64,000 bases of DNA from Hyphodiscus hymeniophilus (taxonomy: Eukaryota > Ascomycota > Leotiomycetes > Helotiales > Hyphodiscaceae). The stretch spans positions 1,240,001-1,304,000 of the forward strand of contig VNKQ01000009.1 in NCBI GenBank assembly GCA_016508695.1, read 5' to 3'. Numbering within the stretch: position 1 is the first letter of the stretch; each line of letters begins with the position of its first letter. Shown here in pieces: positions 23,221 to 34,003 of this stretch. A program made the translations under genes and the position numbers. The notes beneath the pieces were generated by a model that was given only the letters and a program-made list of their open reading frames with translations, made no database searches and was not told the origin of the DNA.

Positions 23221-23588
23221 TCATGACATCTTTGTGGGGCTGCTCTTTCCATCCCGCCCAGGCACGTTGCTCTGCACTGTAGCCTCGAGATTGTCTAACC
23301 GTCTTGACATATCATCCACTGCAAACTGTATCAGCCTCAAAAATGCTTCCTTGCTTTGAGTTGGAGGCAATACTCTTTGCGAATATCTCGCTGGATACAC
23401 CAGCAAACTTGTTTGACAAAGAATTTAACAGTTCGTCGACGACTGCAGACAGTTCGGCTGGTGCTGATTGGGCCGTTGTTGTCTGAGGAGGGCTATTAGT
23501 TGGTGGATTGAACGGGAGGGAATTCACCGACTGATGTTGTTGAGAGACGATTGGTGTTTGGGGAACTTGATGCTTCGTTCGAGGTCAT
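23221..23588 (-). CDS. HSBP1-like heat shock factor binding protein
   Basis: A small coiled-coil protein of the HSBP1 family, whose animal members bind the trimerisation domain of heat shock factor and damp it, and also help assemble the WASH complex. Exons 23532-23588, 23374-23482 and 23221-23318 give 87 residues. The core LSAVVDELLNSLSNKF and GVSSEIFAK, followed after the second intron (23319-23373, GTATTG...TTGCAG) by MDDMSRRLDNLEATVQ, matches the family almost residue for residue. The first intron (23483-23531) has a weak GTCGGT donor but restores the frame to an ATG at 23588; the exact N-terminus is therefore less certain. The gene is divergent from the Dsc ubiquitin-ligase gene, with 312 bp between their starts. 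Confidence 0.8.
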
Positions 23589-23900
23589 GATTGCGCAGCT
23601 TTGCACCCAACTTCCGCTTAGATTGACACTGAACGTCGGCTTGTTGCATGAATTGAAGATTGGCAAGTTAGTCAGTCTACTGTACAGTACTCTGTAGAAG
23701 TTTAGGGCAGCATCCTTGCACACGGCTGACCCCAGAGCCTCGTCAATCACAGCCCTCAACATCATCAAGTACCAACACTCCAATATCTTCGAGTATCATT
23801 ATTCGCATCCATAATTCGTTGTCGAAAATCCTTGAGCACAGCATGTACCGAACATAGACACCGTCGATAAAATGAATGCTGCGCAGCGCCGAGAGTCAAT
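23589..23900. promoter_or_regulatory. Shared upstream region of HSBP1-like and dscA genes
   Basis: A 312-bp interval between two divergently oriented start codons. It must carry both promoters. No specific element is convincing. Confidence 0.5.
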
Positions 23901-26617
23901 ATGCCGGCGCAAGGTCCCCCACCTCAAGAATATGCGAGAGTGAGTTACTAAATAAGAGGTCTTCGGAGACAAGTTGCTTTCTCCCAAAACGCTAAAACAT
24001 CATTGACTCTGATCTAGATGCATCTGCTAACATTGTGCAGCTATTCCTAATTATCATCCTGCTGTTCTTCCTGTATACATCCCCGGACCAAGGGCCATCC
24101 GCAGGCTTCCCTGGCTCTCCACGCGACTATGCCGCCGAACGAATAGAGCGATCACGAGATTCTCTTCAAGTCCTGAACACCACACAATGGCAAGATTTCT
24201 CCCCGCACGCAGATAATAGACCGCGAGGCGAGGCGGCGAGGTATTTGAATCTTACCGGATTTAGAGAGGATGATGGTTACGCCTGGGATCGATTAGAGGC
24301 TTTCAAGAAGAGAAGTGAGGCATTTAGCGAGGAGTTAAAGAAGAAAAGGCGCATTGGAACGGACGAAAATAATGGATTAGAGGGAGAAGTCTATGAGAAT
24401 GTCACGGGCATTGTGAATGGACGCTGGGTCAGATACACTGAAGATTTGAACGGAGAACAGCTTCCAAGGCGTCTGAATCTGAGCGAGATATCGCCAGGGG
24501 TCGATTGGGTTTTCCGCGATGAGGAATACTGGATTCGGAATATCACCGGTAGTGAGGGAAAACTCATGATACGGTTGGAGGAGAAGGAAGGGGATGAAAT
24601 CGAGGACATCGAAGAACCACTGGAGCAGCCTGAGATTGCTTCTGGGTCCGGAGGCCGAGTTAGAGACATTGCTGCTACCATCACAATCCAGGATGATATG
24701 AGTAGCGGTGATGGATGGGAGATGAGGGTCCATGGAGTACATTGGCCAAGACAGGGCGTGATGCTTATGGCGACTACAAGCGATAAATTTGCAGGGATTT
24801 TCGGCCTTCCACACTTATCTTTGAATAAAGACTACTTCATCACGAGTAAGAAGTCACTAAACAAGACGTTGGAAAGGACAATTGAGCGGATAGAGAACTC
24901 CATATGGATTGATCCTAGCAATCCATGGACTTCAAGCCCGAATGCTCAAGGTGACGCCACGATGCCGGTCCCGCACTGCGAATTCGTGGTCTACGTTCAG
25001 GTTCATCCAGTGCAGGTGAGCTTTGGGCTGAACGACGAATATCCTGATGCAATAAGCCTTGTACATCAGATTGAGCAGGAGCTGAGATTTCCAAACGGAG
25101 CTCCACTGCCTCAGGTGCCACGATTACAGATGTCCACAGTCATGTTCTCTCCTGACTGCGGGTTCATGCTCGAATCCAAAGGTCCGCCCACATTCTCGCC
25201 ATTTGACGGAGAACATCTTCTGGGAAGGAAACAAGAGGTCTTCCTGCACGATGTCCAGCAATGGCTACTCGTGCTTGCGGCATGCATTTTTGGTCAGATC
25301 CTTCTTCTGAAGATACAATCTAAGGAGGCATCGACCCCATCTACTGTTGGCCGAGTGAGCTTACATACTATCGCCATGATGTTGATGGCCGATGCTCTCT
25401 TGTTCTCGAGCTTGTCACTCTTGAGTGCTATTGCTCCTAATATCTTTCCCTCCGCGCTCTTGGCATCTTTTGCTGGATTGATGTCCGTAGCGCTTGGAGT
25501 ACGGTTTATTGGCGCAATTTACAAGGTCCAGGAACCAGAACGGAGGGAGCGTTTGAGGGCTGAGCAAGCTGCACAATCGGCAAACGTCCCACCAAGAGCA
25601 ACTCCCTCCGCTCCAAGTACCACTGCCACAAACACAGTTATCACAGCTGCTGGAGCAGATATAACTTCGCAAGAAACCACAAATGTTCCAAGCAATCCAC
25701 AAATTATCATACCTTCAGACCAAGACGTCGATGCCGAAATTGCGCAGGTGGCCAATGCAGCAGCGGCCGTCCCTCTTCTACCAACAACGAATCCACGACC
25801 AACAATTACTGCAGCTACAGCTCCGCAGTTTCGTCCAAGGGAAACCAGTTTCGGCGCAATCTACTTCCAGTTCATCCTTACTCTTACAGTGATTCTCTTC
25901 GTCTCACTATCCGCCACCTCCTGGCCCGTCCCCGTCCGTACCGCCTACATTGACATAATGTCCATGCTCTATCTCTCCTTCTGGCTACCCCAAATCAGAC
26001 GCAATGTCATCCGCAACTGTCGAAAAGCGCTGCTCTGGAAGTTCATAGTTGGCCAATCCATTCTACGCTTACTTCCCTTCGCATACTTCTTCTTGAAGAA
26101 AGACAATATTCTTTTTGCGGAGAGTGACTGGAAAGCGTTCTGCGTACTTGCTGGTTGGGTATGGATTCAAACATGGATACTGGTGGCGCAGGAAGTTCTC
26201 GGGCCCAGATGGGGTATTCCGAAAGGATGGACAGAGGAAGGGTGGGATTATCACCCCATTCTCCGTGAAGACAATGTCGAAGCAGGCGGATTGCCTATTG
26301 GCCTTGTTCAAATACCAGCATCGCCCCTCCTGGAGCGCTCGCAAATGAGCGAGGATCTTGGCAGTAGGAAAAAGAATGACGAGGGACTGCGAAGCGTGGA
26401 TTGTGCTATTTGTATGCAGGTCCTTGAAGTACCTGTCATTGCTGCTGGAGAGGACATCTCTGGTACAGGATCGGCTGGGGGAGTTACGGGTATGTTGGCT
26501 AGGAGACAGTACATGATTACGCCTTGCAGGCATGCTTTTCATAGTGCGTGTTTGGAGGGCTGGATGAGGTTTAGATTGCAGTGTCCTATTTGCAGAGAGA
26601 ATCTGCCTCCGTTGTAG
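23901..26617 (+). CDS. dscA: Dsc/Tul1 Golgi RING-type E3 ubiquitin ligase
   Basis: The catalytic subunit of the Dsc complex, a multi-membrane-span E3 in Golgi and endosome membranes. It ubiquitinates membrane proteins and, in many fungi, is needed to activate the SREBP sterol regulator under low oxygen. A short first exon (23901-23939, 13 residues) is joined to 24041-26617 across a 101-nt intron with a TGCTAAC branch point, giving 871 residues. A hydrophobic segment opens exon 2 (LFLIIILLFFLY). A long lumenal region with several NxT/NxS sites follows (NTT, NLT, NVT, NIT). Then come clusters of membrane spans (about residues 415-500 and 620-730). A C-terminal RING-H2 ends the protein: CAICMQV, then CRHAFHSACLEGW and CPIC. 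Without the first exon only a GTG would be available as start, which supports the splice. Confidence 0.93.
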
Positions 26618-27884
26618 CTATATTGTATTGGATAGCGTGGCGTTCAGAGGTAGGAATTGACTTCTCCAAAACAGCTCCAGGTCCAATGGAAATGCACGTC
26701 TGAACCCTTGACTCTGATATGTATCGTAATGCCAATTCAGAAGGAAATGGAGGGTATCAGATCGGGAACTAGACGTCAGACAACCAAATGATATGGCCTT
26801 ATGTTTTGATGAATAATTGTGGCTAAAGAGATTTGACAGCTCTCAATATAGCAGCCCCTGAATATACCTGAGTAATACATGGTCTTTTGCCCAGAAATCT
26901 GAAGGGACCTCCACACCTTGTAGACTGTGCTGATAATCATGTCAACCACTGGCAATTTTGGTCGTCGATTGAGCTGTCTGTTTTACAGACGATAAGGAAG
27001 AGTAGAAACAACAAAACAATTCTTACTTTTATCTTAACGTTTTTTCTTCTTTAGTATAGAGACGAGCAGGATCTACTACCAAGCAAAAGTGGACGGACCT
27101 GCTGATGCAGGTGTTCGATGGAACTCAAGTTGTGGGGGACATGATACGGTTGAGGAAGAGAAACAAGAAAGAAGAGGCGAGGAAGTGATAGATAGTGAAG
27201 CACTCCTAGGGATTGTGGATCACGTTCGCCGTTTTGACACTCCTGAATGAGACTAAGAAAATTTCGCTGTCAAGCTGTGTAGATGTCTCGAGTAATGGGT
27301 CACCCAATGAGGTTCTTGAGCAGTCATTTTTCAATAGTCATTGAATTGTGAATAATCGCCTTTGGTGGCAAACTCTGCTGGGCGAACTATCGCTCTGAAG
27401 AACGGAAAGCTGCGCAAACATACTACTGTCAAAATTTTGGCCAGAATTTTTAACAGGTAGGGGGATCCAATATAAGGCTACACAGCTAGTCATGAAAATG
27501 AGCTTTGCGAGAATGAGAGAAGCCAATATGGGTATCCGGGAAAATGACCGGTAATAGACTTCGTGATACGGTTTATGAAGCCCCCAAGCTGTCTCGGGAA
27601 GGTTCTTGAGACCCATATGATACTCCGATGTGGCAGATCAGAGCTAATCGACGAGTTCCTGGTACCTTTGTATGTAAGATTCGTAAGACAAGTTCGTATC
27701 CAAGTCCACGCAGTTGATCGCAAGTGTCCAGAGGGCGAGGGCCTAACGCACACAAACTCGAAAGGATTTGTTTTGCAGAAGCTTCATTGGTCGTAGAGCC
27801 TGAATGCTCTTTTTACAGCCCTGCCTATGATGCTAGCAAAATCCCATACCATGCAAAGCCCAAACGAAAACCATTTCCATCCAC
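26618..27884. other. Convergent 1.3 kb intergenic region
   Basis: It lies between the 3' ends of the dscA and rpl32 genes. It contains AT-rich tracts near 27000-27060. No gene is recognised; short frames on both strands lack coding character. Confidence 0.45.
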
Positions 27885-28681
27885 CTAAACCTCGGTCGTC
27901 ACTCTGGCCTTTGGATTCGTAACCTTGACACCAAGCTCCTTTGCACGGGCGACAATCTCAATTCGCTTTCTCGACGAAACAGCGTGGGAGATCCTATTCA
28001 GAATTAGTTCCGTCCTTCCTCCATGCATGCTTCAAGGGTTGCTGAGTGGGGTTTGAACGTACTCTGCGGCGAATGTCTTGTTGTGCATAAGGAGAAGGTC
28101 AACATCGCGGGTGTTGTGGACAAGGAAAGCCTTGTGGCCGGAGGGCATCATGTGTCTAGTCTTCTTGTTTGATCCAAATCCGATCTGCGCAAATCCATCA
28201 GTTTAGTACCGGTATAGTCTCGAACTTGGTGGAGGCTTCTGAAGTCCCATCTTGAAGATCGTCCTTCTCGAACACCCATCTACCCCATCCTCGCATTCCA
28301 CGTACCGATGGCATAACCATTTGACCCTTGAATCGTCTTCGGACACGATTGTCAATACCCTTTGGCTTCCTCCATGATGAATCAAGGCACTTGTATCGAT
28401 CTTTTCCCCGCGAAAGTCAGCAAATTGGATGTCAAAGTGACAAGGAAGAGGTGGTCGTACCGCTTTGGTGTCTGTTGAAAGGCGTCTTGGCCTTCTTCAC
28501 TCTACATGAAATTGAGTAATTAGCAACCTCCGAGTAATCATGTGTGCTGCGGAAGAAATATTGAAAGGAAATCGAGTGTATGACGGCGAGTACAGGAGGG
28601 ATTGGGGATTGAGATCGGGAGGTAGTGATTTATATGAGCCGATGACCCTTACATCTTGACGTGCTTCGCGCTGCTCGGCAT
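27885..28681 (-). CDS. rpl32: 60S ribosomal protein eL32
   Basis: A component of the large cytosolic ribosomal subunit. Five exons, 28653-28681, 28461-28501, 28306-28400, 28063-28184 and 27885-27993, give 131 residues, the usual eL32 length. All four introns are GT-AG (151, 60, 121 and 69 nt) and together slightly exceed the coding length. Spliced motifs match the family: IVKKAKTPFNRHQSDRYKCL, then SWRKPKGIDNRVRRRFKGQ, then IGFGSNKKTRHMMPSGHKAF and FLVHNTRDVDLLLMHNKTFA, with HAVSSRKR near the end. Each splice junction falls inside a conserved block, so the exon map is well supported. The compact first exon with a long first intron is common in fungal ribosomal protein genes. Confidence 0.95.
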
Positions 28682-29507
28682 GATTGCGGTTTCGTGATGG
28701 CGTTGTCGATTTGTCGATGAGGAGCTCGCGATCGCTCTTGTAATCTTCAAGTGTATTTTTGTGTGGTGACGCTAAACAACACACAAGCGAGTTTTGCACG
28801 TGACTTGATATACAGCGAGGAGCCCCGCCAGCTTGAAAAGCTTTCAGTGAAATTATATCCCCCACAAAGTTGGAACCGAGCTAACTTAAGAAATAGACCT
28901 TTTGGCTTACAGTTGTTTCGGATTAACGTGCCGCTCCTTTTTCCTATCCTACACCCAACGGATATTCTTTCTACACTTCCGCAAGGGGTAAGACGTCACG
29001 TGGGCGTTGGCTCATGAGCCTTCTTGTTCTCGAAAGTTTATATTCTTCTAACTTATAAGAGGTAACTTGGGAAAGAATTTGGAAAAATCTCGAAACTTCT
29101 ATACCCTAGAAGCTTCTCAGAGATAGTATAGAAATATCCTGGAACCCCCTTCTGCAAGATGTCCTGCATCCTTCTCGAACGAGCATTTTTTCTATCAAGA
29201 TTTCCCATTTGCCTCATTTATGCAAGGCAACCTACTAAGCAGCTTTAAAAGCTACAAATACGTTTCTAATTACATGTCTTCCAAAGTTTACAGGTCAGAT
29301 CAGAGGCTTCAGGTCCTTCAGTGAGATGAGGAATTACTCTTTCCAGCAACCCTCCTCGTTGGAGCCATGCTGTCTACACATATCAATAGTACACAGCGGT
29401 TCAAGTCTGAAAATATCACCCTCATCCAGCTCCATTCCATCGCCGCCGTCTATGCCCTCTCCACATCCAGCCTCTCCCACTCTCCCGGTAACCCAATTAT
29501 CTTGTCT
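28682..29507. promoter_or_regulatory. rpl32 upstream region with motif-rich segment
   Basis: 826 bp between the rpl32 start and the 3' end of the mitochondrial glutamyl-tRNA synthetase gene. It contains GACGTCACGTG at 28993-29003, overlapping a CRE-like and an E-box-like site. A run of GAA/TTC blocks between about 29028 and 29180 resembles heat shock elements; the best is AGAAGCTTCT at 29108-29117. No open frame of note is seen. Confidence 0.45.
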
Positions 29508-31763
29508 TTATGATCTTCTTGCGCCTGAGTTCCTGGGTGAGTTTTCTCCTGCATCCCAGACAAAGTCATTCTCTTCTTTCGGCGCCTCAATGTCGCTAGT
29601 AACTTTCATTCCACCGGATGCAGATTTTGAATCGTCCTCCTTCCTTTGAAGACTCTTTTCTTCCTCAGCCCGTGCCAAAAGCAAATTCCTAGCCTCATCC
29701 AAGCGTTTAAGCGTCTCATCCCGTCCCAGTATCCTTACCGTCTCCGCCAAATCCGGCCCATGCATGCCCCCCATCAGCGCCCACCTCAAATACTGATAGA
29801 CAAGCTTGTTCCACGATTTACCCCACTGCTTCCTTGCCGAATCTCTCTCCTCCTTGCTCAAATGCTTGTGCCTTTGTGCTAATTCTACGAAGCTGCGAGA
29901 AGTAGCTTGCTCGATGATGGAGCTGATCCAAGATTTTATCTCGGCCGTTTTCCAGTCTTCCTCGGATATTTCGGCGAAGTTGGAGAAGAAAGGAGTTAGA
30001 GCAGCTGGGGAAGGCTGAGCTGCGATGCTAGGTACGTTGTGCAGTCTCAATGCCGGCATACTACCTGCTATACCTTCGGAAGTGGGCGCTACCCAAAAGT
30101 ACCTATTTCGGTCAATGAAATCAATAGGGCTGGTGTATTGTTTTGCATCTGCCCAAAGTATATCCCTTACATAGTTTTCATGTGCTGTGCTTGGGATGCT
30201 TTGATAGAGCGCAAAGCGGCCCGGCTGGTCCGCACATATTTGATCAAGGAGCTTGAGGGTTGGCATTAGGGCCAGGTTCTTGAGATCATGTAATGGGTTT
30301 GAGGATGGTGCTGATAGGGCATAGCGTAATGCGTGCTGTTTTTGGAGATATTCAAGCTTGGCAGAATCGACCACTGTGTCACCTCTGGTAAACTTCAAGC
30401 TGGCCTATACTCCAAATCAGTAATAGATACAATTTGGAAGCTAGGATACATACGTTGGTGGTCAGATCTTCTAGGCTCATGACATCGTTGCCGACATTGT
30501 GTGACCACCCAAGTAGAGCTACGAAGTTGGTAAGTGCCTCTGGAAATATTCCTCTCTTTCGTAGATCCGCTATGCCTACGGAATCCAGTCTTTTGCTCAG
30601 TTTCTGCCTGTTTCTATCCAGTAACAAGCCGACATGAGCAAACTTTGGTGGTTCCCAGCCGAAAGCTTGGTACATGACCAAGTGTTTTGAGGTCGATGAC
30701 ATCCACTCCTGATTAGAGTTAACGAACTGTTTCATCAAGTTCAAGATAACTTACAGAGCCGCGAATCACGTGAGTGATCTTCATGAGGTGATCATCAACA
30801 ACATTCGCAAGGTGGTATGTCGGAAATCCGTCAGATTTCATTAATACAGGATCCTCATATGATCCTAAGGATCCGTTTACTGTACCAAGATTGGCTCTAG
30901 GAGTCTTGGATGATCCTCTTCGTTGCTTCACCAGTCCGTAGACAATGTCGTTGAAAGCAGGCATTTGGTCTGGAACCAGTAGTCTTACAACGTGAGCTTC
31001 ACCATGGGCTGCTCTATCATCGGACTCTGCTTTGGAAAGGTGTGCACATGTTCTATCATAATCTGGTGGAAGTCCCAGCTTGCTTCGATAGTCCGCTAGG
31101 TCCCTAATGCGTTCTGGAGTGCAAAAACAGCGGTATGCGTTGCCGGACTGAAGGAGCTGTTCCGCGTGCTCTCTATATATAGCCGTTCTTTGGGACTGAA
31201 GGATATTAGAGATAATGAAAAGCCTCCAGATTGTTAATGAACTCTTACTTGCTTATACGGGCCATATGGGCCTTCTACTTTCGGGCCTAGGGAATATCAG
31301 CAACATGAGGATTCTTCTTAAGCAGAGCAACAATTGATAACCTTCATCCCATTCAATCCCAGCCCATTCCAGATCTTGAAACAGTCTTTGCTCAGCATCG
31401 TGCACAGTTCTTTTCTACTTGGATCAGCGTCAGACTACAAAAGGAGGCGAGTCTAGTCACCTGATCTGTATCTTCAATTCGCAGTAAAAATTGGCCTCCA
31501 GTTGCCTTGGCCACCAAGTAATTAAATAGGGCTGTTCTCAACGATCCAAGATGAAGATATCCAGTGGGAGATGGTGCAAATCTTGTCCTCGCCGGGCCGC
31601 TCTTTCGAAGTTCCAACGAGGGTGTCGATGGAGACGTATAATTTTTAGGGGGAAAGGACGCGGCTGATGAGGTTGAAGCATGTTTGATGATGCTACGACA
31701 GGAATGGCAAACTCGCCAGTGTGACCTCGCCTTCCTCGTCGACGGCGACAACACCAACCTCAT
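29508..31763 (-). CDS. mse1: Mitochondrial glutamyl-tRNA synthetase
   Basis: This enzyme attaches glutamate to mitochondrial tRNA-Glu (and often tRNA-Gln) in the matrix. Six exons, 31461-31763, 31342-31414, 31249-31286, 30755-31195, 30454-30708 and 29508-30404, give 668 residues, joined by five introns of 46-55 nt. The class I HIGH-equivalent signature is TRFAPSPTGYLHLGSLRTAL in exon 1. The KMSKS equivalent is KLSKR in exon 5, after a GFPTYHLANVVDDHLM block. The first 40 residues are rich in Arg, Ser and His with few acids, as in a matrix targeting peptide. The ATG at 31763 is the first in frame. The C-terminal part has an anticodon-binding helical domain and ends in a charged tail. The gene is divergent from the DnaJ gene. 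Confidence 0.93.
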
Positions 31764-32103
31764 CCTTCTACCAGCTTGAACTTGCTTGGGAAACCTGCAC
31801 GTATCTGTCTCTCCACCAGGTCTCTCTTCTCGCCAGCAATATCGATGATATGCAGCCACATGGTCCGAGCGTCTTTCAACGAGGCGTAGGCGCTAAGATA
31901 AAATTCCCAGCCAAAATCTCTCCGCCTCACAGCCCTACGATACTGTGACAAATCTTACTATCGATTCTCCGCGCATACCACGCGCCTGTTCCTGCAAACT
32001 CTCAAGAACTGAGTCAGAATAGAAGACGTCTGCAAAGGACCATTCACTATCGAACCTCACAGCTCCACACTGAACCCAAACATCCGAGGTATCACTTGTA
32101 GTT
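31764..32103. promoter_or_regulatory. Shared upstream region of mse1 and DnaJ genes
   Basis: A 340-bp interval between divergent starts; it must serve as promoter for both. I see no clear heat shock element or other named site. Confidence 0.5.
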
Positions 32104-33542
32104 ATGGCTTCAAGTGGTCCAGCCGAAGAGATTGATCTCTACGGTAGTTACACAACCCCAGAGTTCCACGACAGTGCGGTGCTAATGCAGAACAGAAATT
32201 CTAGAGATCAGCAAGAGCTCCACAAAGGATGAAATCAAGAAAGCATATCGGAGGGTTGGTGTTCTGTCAGCAAGTAAGCACGACCGCTGACGTGTAGATA
32301 GGCAGCCTTGAAGCACCACCCCGACAAAGTCCCTGAGGATCGAAGAGCGGACGCAGATGCCAAGTTCAAGGCTGTGAGCCAGGCCTATGAAATACTTCAC
32401 GATGAGGAGAAGAGACATCTTTACGATACCCATGGCATGGCTGCGTTTGACCCTTCTCGGGGCGGGGGAATGGGCGCCGAGGTCGACTTGGATGATATCT
32501 TACAACAGATGTTTGGTATGGGTGTGGGAGGAGGTATGCCTCCAGGATTTGATGGCGGTGCCGGGGGCAGGGGACCGAAGCGGCCACGCAGAGGACGAGA
32601 CGAAGAACAGAAATATGAAGTCACGCTTGAGGAACTCTACAAAGGCAAGACTGTAAAGTTTGCCAGCACGAAGAACGTTATCTGTAGTCACTGCAAAGGA
32701 TCTGGTGGGAAGGAGAAGGCAAAGCCACAGACCTGTGAGAGATGCAAAGGTCAAGGTGTCACCGTTGGACTTCGATCTGTTGGACCGGGACTTGTAACCC
32801 AGGAGAGAATGATCTGCGATACCTGCGAGGGCACCGGCAAAGTCTTCAAGGAAAAAGACAAGTGCAAAAAGTGCAAAGGAAAGAGAACGACCCCCGAGAA
32901 GAAAGTTCTAGAGATCTACATTCCACGAGGTGCTCGTGAAGGTGAACGGATAGTGCTCGAGGGCGAAGCGGATCAAGTACCCGATCAAACCCCAGGAGAC
33001 ATTGTCTTCACTCTCGTAGAGGAAGATCACGATATATTCCAGCGTGCCGGGGATGATCTTTCAGCCGAGTTAGATATCACTCTTGCTGAGGCTCTGTGCG
33101 GCTTTTCTAGGGTTGTCTTGAAACATCTTGATGGTCGTGGTATTCACCTCAATCATCCACAAGGAAAAGTCCTCAGACCGGGGCAAATATTGAAGGTTGA
33201 GGGCGAGGGTATGCCACTGAAGAAGAGTGATGCAAAAGGAGACCTATACTTGGTGGTGAAGATCGATTTCCCAGAGGACGGATGGGCTAGTGATCCCGCT
33301 ACATTTGAGAGTCTTCAGAAGGTCTTACCAGGGCCTGAACCTCCGATCGAAGCAACAGAGGTCGACGAAGTTGAGTTCGAGCCTGATGCGGAGATTGAAG
33401 ATGTGAGTGCCTGTTTTCAGTATTCCAAGATCTGGCTAATAGCATCTAGTTCGGTGCAAACTCTGGAGATCCTCGTGCTGGTGGTGGATGGGAAGATGAT
33501 GACGAAGAGGAAGGAGGAGCTGCCCAGTGCCCTCAGCAATGA
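32104..33542 (+). CDS. mas5: Type I DnaJ (Hsp40) co-chaperone, Ydj1/Mas5 type
   Basis: A cytosolic J-protein that delivers substrates to Hsp70 and stimulates its ATPase. Exons 32104-32143, 32196-32254, 32302-33402 and 33450-33542 give 430 residues, with introns of 47-52 nt. The J domain is at residues 10-75 with HPD at 39-41. A Gly-rich region follows (GGGMGAEVDLDD, GMGVGGGMPPGF). Four zinc-binding repeats come next: CSHCKGSG, CERCKGQG, CDTCEGTG and CKKCKGKR. Two C-terminal substrate-binding domains follow. The last exon is acidic and ends in CPQQ, a likely CaaX farnesylation motif as in Ydj1-type proteins, which suggests partial ER-membrane association. The last splice (33403-33449, GTGAGT...CTAG) is needed to reach this terminus. 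Confidence 0.94.
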
Positions 33543-34003
33543 TTTACTGAATTAAATGATCTCAACGCTGATCATGCAGCGATTTGAAATAATGATGGGT
33601 GGATATCATGGGCGGTACGCACATTCTGGGTGCTTGCATTCACATAGAGGCTCGATATCAATGGAAGGTTCATCGCAGCTCTACCTTGGGCCTTTTCAGA
33701 GGTTCTCTAAATAATGCATGGCCTAGGTTGCAGCTTTTGCATTATGGGGGACATACAGCCTGACAAATACTGGAGAATCTTGCTATCATCCCCCACCCTT
33801 AATGCTAGGATGCAAACTTCGAGACATGATTTGTGCATGCCTATCATTTCATTCCATTTTCTAGGCTATTTTTGGGTCTTTTCATGACCAATCTTTGAGA
33901 TCTCGAAGCCATACCGTTTGATGTGTGACGCCGGAGATTCCTTTGAGTTGGGCCAGCTTTTCCTTAGCCTGATCGTGGTACACAAAATACCGCCTCACCG
34001 TAA
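33543..34003. other. Convergent 3' intergenic region
   Basis: It lies between the 3' ends of the DnaJ and csn5 genes and presumably holds their 3' UTRs. Nothing else is seen. Confidence 0.5.

Noticed and set aside
24035..24040. GTG start for the Dsc ligase at 24035
   Set aside because: This GTG lies inside the 3' splice site. A short upstream exon with a good ATG at 23901 joins in frame.
31721..31951. Small open frames on both strands in the mse1-DnaJ interval
   Set aside because: They overlap the targeting-peptide exon or the shared promoter and lack coding character.
32308..32310. A DnaJ start at the beginning of exon 3
   Set aside because: It would cut the J domain just before HPD. Two small upstream exons rebuild the whole J domain from an ATG at 32104.
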